Assembly: GCA_041745765.1 (NCBI GenBank)
Contig: JBGTIH010000121.1
Span: forward strand, 74,836-138,835
Direction: 5' to 3'
From: JAHCHG01 sp041745765
Lineage (GTDB): Bacteria > Acidobacteriota > Blastocatellia > Pyrinomonadales > Pyrinomonadaceae
DNA: 64,000 nucleotides
Shown here: in pieces, positions 59,111-64,000 of the stretch
Layout of the letters: every line of letters begins with the position of its first letter
Numbering within the stretch: the first letter of the stretch is position 1
The notes under the pieces: generated by a model
The model's database searches: none
What the model was told of the DNA's origin: nothing
Seen by the model: only the letters and a program-made list of their open reading frames with translations
Made by a program: the position numbers and the translations under genes

Positions 59111-59490
59111 TATTCTTTAACAGCAGCAATCGCCTGAATCTCAATTTTCACGCCGAAATGCAAATCCTTTACGGGGACAATCGCCCGCGCCGGTTTATGT
59201 TCGCCCATAACGCGCGCGTAAGTCGCGTTTACCTTGTCCCACAATTCCATATCTGACACATAAATCGTCATCTGCAAAACGTGATTCAAATCGCTGTTCG
59301 CCGCCAGCAAAATCTGCTCGACGTTGCGCAGAGCCAGCTCGGTCTGCGCTTCGATTGCGCCAGTTTCAACCGAACCGGTTGCGTCGTCGCGCGGCAGTTG
59401 TCCCGACACGTAAACCAAACCGTTGTGCGTGACGGCAGGCGAATAATGACCTTTTGGTGCTGGCGCACCCGGTAAAATAACTTTTTCCAC
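59110..59490 (-). CDS. ridA: RidA family enamine/imine deaminase
   Basis: The 126-residue RidA protein clears reactive enamines from PLP enzymes, forming trimers. The sequence carries GHYSPAVTHNGLVYVSGQLP, VEQILLAANSDLNHVLQMTI, and the arginine-containing active site NATYARVMGEHKPARAIVPV, then VKIEIQAIAAVKE, as in the family. Located among genes for PLP enzyme SufS, a link to PLP chemistry is possible. Its stop overlaps the zinc-ribbon gene's start by one base. Confidence 0.95.
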   Translation of the reverse strand: MEKVILPGAPAPKGHYSPAVTHNGLVYVSGQLPRDDATGSVETGAIEAQTELALRNVEQILLAANSDLNHVLQMTIYVSDMELWDKVNATYARVMGEHKPARAIVPVKDLHFGVKIEIQAIAAVKE

Positions 59491-59507
59491 TTTTTTATTT
59501 TTTGCAG

Positions 59508-59804
59508 TTAAGCCGTCTGCAAAACTCGCACTTCCGTTTTTAATCTGTCTGCCGATTTATCTTTCTCAATTTCCAAATCATACCGCGACTGCAAATTGAG
59601 CCAGAATCTTTCCGACAAACCGAAATATAACGACAAGCGCAAGCCCGCGTTCGGGGTAACAGACGCTTTGCCTTCGATTATTTTGCCGATTTCATCAGAC
59701 GCGATTCCGGTGTCTTCCGCCAAGCGTGATTGACTGATTTTCATCGGCGTTAAGAATTCTTCCGCCAAAATTTCGCCCGGATGAATCGGTTCAAGTTTTT
59801 TCAT
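59508..59804 (-). CDS. higA: HigA-type antitoxin (XRE family)
   Basis: The 98-residue antitoxin of the HigA/VapI family has an N-terminal PIHPGEILAEEFLTPMKISQ, then SRLAEDTGIASDEIGKIIEG helix-turn-helix and RLSLYFGLSERFWLNLQSRY, DLE core. It normally represses the operon and blocks the HigB RNase. Here the partner higB, just upstream, has an amber stop, so the antitoxin may remain as a free regulator. I use the ATG at 59804; two codons further upstream is also open. Confidence 0.94.
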   Translation of the reverse strand: MKKLEPIHPGEILAEEFLTPMKISQSRLAEDTGIASDEIGKIIEGKASVTPNAGLRLSLYFGLSERFWLNLQSRYDLEIEKDKSADRLKTEVRVLQTA

Positions 59805-59813
59805 AATCAAACC

Positions 59814-60095
59814 TCAATGATAATCGACAATTTCAACTCCGTAAGCATTATCGCCGCGCCATTCAAAACAAATTCGCCATTGGTCATTAACCCGAACGCT
59901 GTATTGTCCGTCGCGCTCGCCTTTTAACTTTTCCAGTCGATTCGACGGCGGAACACGCAAATCATTTAGACTTTCAGCCGCATCAAGAACTTCCAACTTT
60001 CGCCGCGCAATTCTCTACATATCGTTAGGTAATTTCCTTGAACACTCGCGCCCGAAAATCTTTTCGGTTTCTTTATCAGCGAAACTTTTTATCAT
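59814..60095 (-). pseudogene. higB: HigB-type toxin with premature amber stop
   Basis: From the ATG at 60095 the frame reads MIKSFADKETEKIFGRECSR, KLPNDM, a TAG stop (60015-60017), then RIARRKLEVLDAAESLNDLR and VPPSNRLEKLKGERDGQYSV through RICFEWRGDNAYGVEIVDYH, all matching the HigB/RelE-fold RNase. The stop replaces a Gln codon in related proteins (CAG to TAG), so it looks like a single point mutation. The C-terminal part could still start internally but lacks the first 27 residues. The gene lies 3 bases downstream of sufB and 9 bases before higA. Confidence 0.88.
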
Positions 60096-60098
60096 TTT

Positions 60099-61538
60099 CT
60101 AGCCAACGCTGCCTTCCAATTTCAATCCAAGAAGTTTCTGCGCTTCGACGGCGTATTCCATCGGCAGCTCTTTGAAAACTTCTTTACAGAAACCGTTGAT
60201 AATCAGCGACACTGAATCTTCCTGCGAGATGCCGCGCTGCTGCAAGTAGAACAGTTGATCTTCGCTGATTTTCGAGGTTGTCGCTTCGTGTTCGACGCGC
60301 GCCGTCGCGTTCATAACTTCGATGTAGGGAAACGTGTTGGCTTCGGACGTGCCGCCGATGAGCATCGAATCGCACTGCGTGTAATTGCGAGCGCCTTCGG
60401 CTTTCGGCATTATTTTGACTAAACCGCGATACGAATTGTTCGATTTTCCGGCGGAAATTCCTTTCGAGATAATCGTCGATTTCGTATTCTTGCCGAGATG
60501 AATCATTTTCGTTCCGGTGTCGGCAACCTGCGCATTATTTGTTAAAGCAACCGAGTAAAATTCGCCGATTGAACCGTCGCCCTGCAAAATAACCGACGGA
60601 TATTTCCACGTTATCGCCGAGCCGGTTTCGACCTGCGTCCACGAGATTTTCGAGTTGACGCCGCGACACGCGCCGCGTTTGGTGACGAAATTGTAAATTC
60701 CGCCTTTGCCCGTTTCGTCGCCTGCGTACCAGTTTTGGACGGTCGAATATTTGATTTCCGCGTTGTCGAGCGCGACGAGTTCGACGACCGCCGCGTGCAG
60801 CTGATTCGTATCGAATTGCGGCGCGGTGCAGCCTTCGTTATAAGCGACGTAACCGCCTTCTTCGGCAATAATCAGCGTGCGCTCAAACTGTCCTGAATCC
60901 TGTGTGTTGATACGGAAATACGTCGATAATTCCATCGGGCAGCGAACGCCTTTCGGAATGAATACGAACGAACCATCCGAGAAAACCGCCGCGTTTAAAG
61001 CCGCGTAATAATTATCGTTCGACGGGACGACCGAGCCGAGATATTTCTTGATTAACTCCGGATAATCGGCGACCGCTTCGGTAATCGAGCAGAAAATAAC
61101 GCCCGCTTCCAAAAGCTTTTTCTTGTAAGTCGTGGCAACCGAAACCGAATCGAAAACCGCATCGACGGCGACGTTTGCCAGCATTTTCTGTTCCGTCAAA
61201 GGAATGCCGAGCTTCTCGAAAGTTCGCAACAATTCCGGGTCAACTTCGTCGAGGCTCTGCTTTTTAACTTTCTGTTTCGGCGCAGAATAATAGCTGATGT
61301 TTTGAAAGTCGATATTCGGGTAATGAAAATTCGCCCAGTTGTCCGGCTGCGTCATCGTCAGCCAGTGGCGATAGGCTTTCAGGCGAAATTGCAGCAGCCA
61401 GTCGGGTTCGTTTTTCTTCGACGAAATCAGGCGCACCGTGTCTTCCGATAAACCTTTGGCAATCGTTTCGGTTTCGATGTCGGTTGTAAAACCGTATTTA
61501 TATTCTCTGTTGGCTAATAATTCCGTTGCTGTTGACAT
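60099..61538 (-). CDS. sufB: SufB, Fe-S scaffold subunit
   Basis: SufB is the core scaffold subunit for cluster building in the SufBC2D complex. The 479 residues are full-length: YKYGFTTDIETETIAKGLSE at the start, then VRLISSKKNEPDWLLQFRLK, GVIFCSITEAVADYPELIKK, KGVRCPMELSTYFRINTQDS, CRGVNSKISWTQVETGSAIT and the C-terminal QLFYLQQRGISQEDSVSLII. The Cys residue in GACRGVNSKI is an expected Fe-S site. It follows the Rrf2 regulator by 25 bases. It is the first structural gene of the operon. Confidence 0.98.
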   Translation of the reverse strand: MSTATELLANREYKYGFTTDIETETIAKGLSEDTVRLISSKKNEPDWLLQFRLKAYRHWLTMTQPDNWANFHYPNIDFQNISYYSAPKQKVKKQSLDEVDPELLRTFEKLGIPLTEQKMLANVAVDAVFDSVSVATTYKKKLLEAGVIFCSITEAVADYPELIKKYLGSVVPSNDNYYAALNAAVFSDGSFVFIPKGVRCPMELSTYFRINTQDSGQFERTLIIAEEGGYVAYNEGCTAPQFDTNQLHAAVVELVALDNAEIKYSTVQNWYAGDETGKGGIYNFVTKRGACRGVNSKISWTQVETGSAITWKYPSVILQGDGSIGEFYSVALTNNAQVADTGTKMIHLGKNTKSTIISKGISAGKSNNSYRGLVKIMPKAEGARNYTQCDSMLIGGTSEANTFPYIEVMNATARVEHEATTSKISEDQLFYLQQRGISQEDSVSLIINGFCKEVFKELPMEYAVEAQKLLGLKLEGSVG

Positions 61539-61563
61539 ATATTTATAAAAACTTATAAAAACT

Positions 61564-62049
61564 TTAATTGGTTAAAACTTCGCGCCCGATTTTCTTTTCG
61601 GCGCGTTTTATCTGGTGAAACATCTGGCTGACTTTTTCTTCGTTGCCGACAAGCTGCGCGAGCGTAACTTGCGACAAGGCTTCCTGAATAATTTCGTGCA
61701 AACCGACGATAACGGGACGAATGCCGCAATCGCCTGTGTGAACGCAAACTTCCAAAACGCCTTTGTAGCTCTGACAATGATTTTCGACCGCGTCGGCGTC
61801 AAGAACTTTTATCACTTCGTTCAATCTGATTTCCGCCGCCGGACGCGCCAGACTGTAACCGCCTTTCGTGCCGCGCAGGGCTTTGACGAACCCGGCTTTA
61901 TTAAGCAGCCACATCAGCTTCCCGGCGTTGGCAACCGAAATTCCTTCGCGTTCGGCAATCTGCGGCAGCGTTAAAGATTCCGCGTTTTCGAGCATCGCCA
62001 TTTGCAGAAGGCATCTGAGTCCGTATTCTTCCTGCGCCGAAATCTTCAT
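61564..62049 (-). CDS. Rrf2-family Fe-S regulator (IscR/SufR-like)
   Basis: The 161-residue winged-helix protein is of the Rrf2 family: ISAQEEYGLRCLLQMAMLEN, TLPQIAEREGISVANAGKLM and WLLNKAGFVKALRGTKGGYS at the DNA-binding part. Three cysteines C92, C102 and C108 (HCQSYKGVLEVCVHTGDC) form the likely cluster site, spaced C-x9-C-x5-C, unlike IscR (C-x5-C-x5-C). It probably senses Fe-S status and represses this operon. It is first in the SUF operon; a candidate promoter lies at 62092-62120. Confidence 0.92.
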   Translation of the reverse strand: MKISAQEEYGLRCLLQMAMLENAESLTLPQIAEREGISVANAGKLMWLLNKAGFVKALRGTKGGYSLARPAAEIRLNEVIKVLDADAVENHCQSYKGVLEVCVHTGDCGIRPVIVGLHEIIQEALSQVTLAQLVGNEEKVSQMFHQIKRAEKKIGREVLTN

Positions 62050-62091
62050 TGTCTTAAACGTCTGAAATCCGTGTATTTATGAGCAAACAAT

Positions 62092-62120
62092 AGATTAACA
62101 AAACCTTACTTTTATTTCAA
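62092..62120 (-). promoter_or_regulatory. Candidate promoter of the SUF operon
   Basis: On the minus strand TTGAAA (62120-62115) and TAATCT (62097-62092) are separated by 17 bases, about 45 bases ahead of the Rrf2 gene. The -10 match is weak, as is common for regulated promoters. No clear IscR-type palindrome is visible. Confidence 0.35.
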
Positions 62121-62197
62121 GATTGATAAAATAATAAATAACCGGCTACTTTGATAAGTGATTCTAATTTTGAAGTCGGGAACATTCGATTTATTCG

Positions 62198-62225
62198 TTG
62201 TCTTATACGAGAAGTGATTTATAAT
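62198..62225 (+). promoter_or_regulatory. Sigma70 promoter of the glycine-zipper protein gene
   Basis: TTGTCT (62198-62203), 16 bases, TATAAT (62220-62225) give a start near 62232. The gene's GGAG ribosome site is at 62260-62263. Confidence 0.6.
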
Positions 62226-62272
62226 CGGAACGATTACGGCGGAATTTAATTTAACAAACGGAGAAAACGAAA

Positions 62273-62632
62273 ATGGCTGACAACAACAGGGACGAAGCGG
62301 CGAAACAAAAAGAAGACAACGAAAAAGCGGGAAGTTTAGCGGGCGTAGCGGGCGGCGCGCTCGCGGGCGCGCAAGTCGGAACCGTGCTGATGCCGGTTGT
62401 CGGCACATTCGCGGGCGCGCTCGTCGGCGGCGCTCTCGGCAGCAAAGTCGGCAAAAAATACGGCGGCGCGCTGCTCGACCGGCTCGGTTCGAGCAAACCA
62501 GCCGAAGCCTCGCCGGTTGAAAATAAAAAAGACGTGACGGCGGAACTCGAACGACTCGCTAAGTTGCACAAACAGGAAATCTTGAGCGACGAAGAATTTA
62601 AGGCGGCGAAAGCGTCATTGCTCAATCTCTAA
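62273..62632 (+). CDS. Glycine-zipper and SHOCT-domain protein
   Basis: The 119-residue protein has a charged N-terminus, then a glycine zipper with small-residue periodicity (AGVAGGALAGAQVGTVLMPV, VGTFAGALVGGALGSKVGKK), likely membrane-inserted. A linker with PAEASPVENKK leads to a C-terminal SHOCT domain (VTAELERLAKLHKQEILSDE, EFKAAKASLL). SHOCT domains are short oligomerisation or membrane-associated modules. The exact role is unknown. The gene is monocistronic, with its own promoter and a terminator at 62651. The GC content of the zipper region is higher than the neighbourhood. Confidence 0.88.
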   Translation: MADNNRDEAAKQKEDNEKAGSLAGVAGGALAGAQVGTVLMPVVGTFAGALVGGALGSKVGKKYGGALLDRLGSSKPAEASPVENKKDVTAELERLAKLHKQEILSDEEFKAAKASLLNL

Positions 62633-62650
62633 AAATCGACATTCAACCGA

Positions 62651-62694
62651 AAAGGACAAACTTTGTTTTGATGAAGTTTGTCCTTTCGTTTTTT
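62651..62694. terminator. Intrinsic terminator after the SHOCT gene
   Basis: A 13-bp perfect stem (AAAGGACAAACTT 62651-62663, AAGTTTGTCCTTT 62674-62686) with a 10-base loop is followed by CGTTTTTT. It serves the plus-strand gene and may also stop the opposite strand, as the convergent gene ends at 62693. Confidence 0.88.
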
Positions 62695-62974
62695 AAACCT
62701 TTTGATAATTGATGTATTTGAGATATAAAAGTCTTATTCCCAATAAAATCAAAAAGACAATGAAGAAACAAACGATATACTCATACAAAAATGTGCGGAG
62801 TATGTCACCAAAATTAACGTTTATACTGCTGTTGACAGTATCTTCTCTGGAAAAGCTCTCCGTGCTTGATGAATCGTAAATAAAATGGACGGCTAAAGAT
62901 AAAAGCATCGAAGCAATGACCAATTTTGTTAACAATATTAGTTTAATTTTAGTTTCGCTTAGTTCGTGTCGCAT
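62693..62974 (-). CDS. Small two-span membrane protein
   Basis: The 93-residue protein has two predicted membrane helices (KLILLTKLVIASMLLSLAVH near residues 10-32 and YIVCFFIVFLILLGIRLLYL near 66-86), separated by a Ser/Asp-rich hydrophilic loop, with a short Lys-rich tail. No family is recognised. It stands alone, convergent with the SHOCT gene and 74 bases downstream of the aminopeptidase gene. Confidence 0.6.
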   Translation of the reverse strand: MRHELSETKIKLILLTKLVIASMLLSLAVHFIYDSSSTESFSREDTVNSSINVNFGDILRTFLYEYIVCFFIVFLILLGIRLLYLKYINYQKV

Positions 62975-63048
62975 AACATATCATTCTAACTTGTTAAAAG
63001 GCTATTTTTTAAGTTTTTCTATTTCCGAACGTCAGAATCCGATTTTCT

Positions 63049-64000
63049 TTAACTGACGAACTTCCTTCGAATTTTCACGGCGCGTTCCAGATTGTCGGCG
63101 TTCTCTAAAATCTTTAACCGCAAGTCTTTGTCGAGGTTTGGGTTGTCGGCTAAAAATTTGTTGACGATTGAGAGCGCCTGTTCGCTTTTCTGCCCGCCGA
63201 TAAACGCTCCTAACCAACCGCCCACGAAGAATATTTTGCGATTCTTTTTTAAATTCGGCAGTTCGGCTAACGCTTTTTCCAAATACGGCAAGGTCAATTC
63301 CGAATGGCGAGATGAGTTAAACGGTATAAATGCGGCTTCAATCCAACTCTCTGAAATCTCTTTGTTATTCAGAAAATCGTTAAAGTATTTATCTTTTGCC
63401 TCTCTGTCTGGAAAACCCGCTACCACGGCATAAGCATAGCGTTTCGCTTCGTCGGATGTTTCAGTTTTCAGCAGTTCCGTCAGTTTCTGCGACGTGTCCA
63501 AATTACCCAAAATTGCCAATTTGGTGAGAATGTCGAATTTGTCTTTTGTCTTAAATGTAAAATCTCGAATGCCTTTTCCCTTAAGCATATCTTTCAAAGC
63601 CGTTGACGCTAATTGGGTTGAACCGATACTCAAAAACGCCCGATAAAAAGTTATCCGTTGTCCGAGCGTCGGCGCAGTCTGCATTCTGTCAATCAAAAGC
63701 ATTTCGATTTGCGCGGCGACTTCATCGCGCTGTTTGTCCGATAAATAATAATTCAGCGCCGTCGAAACTCGTCCGAGCAAAGTTTGAATCGTGCTTTCGT
63801 CGGTTTCAACCGCGATGTTTTTGATGACGAGCCGGACATAATCGGCAGGCGCGAGTTCGGCTTCGCGCACCGAGTCCCACAAACTTCCCCACATCATCGT
63901 GCGGAGAAAATCGTCTTTTTCGTTCTGGATATTTTTCTGCACGTAATCGCGGCTTTTCTCGTCAAGCAGAAAGATGCCGTAGCCGTAATCTTGGTAGTTT
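63049..64000 (-). CDS. M1-family aminopeptidase, C-terminal (ERAP1-like) domain, partial
   Basis: The frame is open from the window's right edge (its start lies beyond 64000) to 63049. The visible 317 residues match the helical C-terminal ERAP1_C-like domain of M1 zinc aminopeptidases (PepN or related): YQDYGYGIFLLDEKSRDYVQ, NEKDDFLRTMMWGSLWDSVR, then repeating helices such as ALNYYLSDKQRDEVAAQIEM and RQLK-like C-terminus. The catalytic HEXXH domain would be outside the window. The family trims N-terminal residues from peptides. Identification is good from the helix pattern, although the catalytic part is not seen. Confidence 0.82.
   Translation of the reverse strand, partial: NYQDYGYGIFLLDEKSRDYVQKNIQNEKDDFLRTMMWGSLWDSVREAELAPADYVRLVIKNIAVETDESTIQTLLGRVSTALNYYLSDKQRDEVAAQIEMLLIDRMQTAPTLGQRITFYRAFLSIGSTQLASTALKDMLKGKGIRDFTFKTKDKFDILTKLAILGNLDTSQKLTELLKTETSDEAKRYAYAVVAGFPDREAKDKYFNDFLNNKEISESWIEAAFIPFNSSRHSELTLPYLEKALAELPNLKKNRKIFFVGGWLGAFIGGQKSEQALSIVNKFLADNPNLDKDLRLKILENADNLERAVKIRRKFVS

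Overview
The window looks like a chromosomal segment of a moderately AT-rich, Gram-negative-type bacterium. The closest guess is an Acidobacteriota (Blastocatellia-like) genome. This is inferred from gene content: MglA and roadblock proteins, a TPR-sigma54 activator, an ECF sigma/anti-sigma pair beside DUF4097-type secreted proteins, many small exported proteins of unknown role, and a SUF-only iron-sulfur system. No rRNA, tRNA, CRISPR array, prophage or intact transposase gene was seen.

Layout. 1-1.2 kb: the 3' part of an O-antigen ligase gene broken by repeat sequence, followed by a MITE-like nested palindrome (1.2-1.5 kb). 1.6-6 kb: a large TPR/sigma54 activator and a quinone oxidoreductase. 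6-12 kb: amino-sugar supply genes glmS, glmU and yvcK/glmR, with a BrnT/BrnA toxin-antitoxin pair and an STN-domain protein between them. 12.3-13.4 kb: roadblock protein and MglA GTPase. 13.5-16 kb: two tandem small paralogues, a fasciclin lipoprotein and dcd. 16-19.3 kb: an envelope module of ECF sigma, anti-sigma and two DUF4097-like secreted proteins. 19.6-23.6 kb: ComM-type ATPase, long-chain acyl-CoA ligase and a zinc-finger protein. 24.2-35.0 kb: an exopolysaccharide cluster (divergent sigma-like regulator, polymerase/ligase, two glycosyltransferases, flippase, asparagine synthase, methyltransferase, deacetylase-like protein). 35.2-54.1 kb: a catabolic region with isochorismatase-type amidase, CoA-transferase, MFS carrier, dihydropyrimidinase, GntR regulator, bicupin, amidohydrolase, acyl-CoA ligase, HyuA and a nitrilase-like protein, plus small secreted and lipocalin-like proteins. 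54.2-62.1 kb: a SUF operon (Rrf2 regulator, sufB, sufC, sufD, sufS) interrupted by toxin-antitoxin and small accessory genes, including a broken higB and an xisH relic. 62.3-64 kb: a glycine-zipper SHOCT protein, a small membrane protein and the C-terminal end of an M1 aminopeptidase.

The most unusual signal is a set of tandem repeats with a strict 7-base period found at about a dozen places. The heptamer differs from locus to locus. Several tracts start at or overlap a stop codon and fold back into inverted repeats. Two tracts lie inside open genes (an acyl-CoA ligase and an MFS carrier), and another lies where the O-antigen ligase gene loses its frame. Small gene modules (BrnTA, HigBA, RHH, DUF4160/DUF2442) are threaded with overlaps or very short spacers into housekeeping operons.
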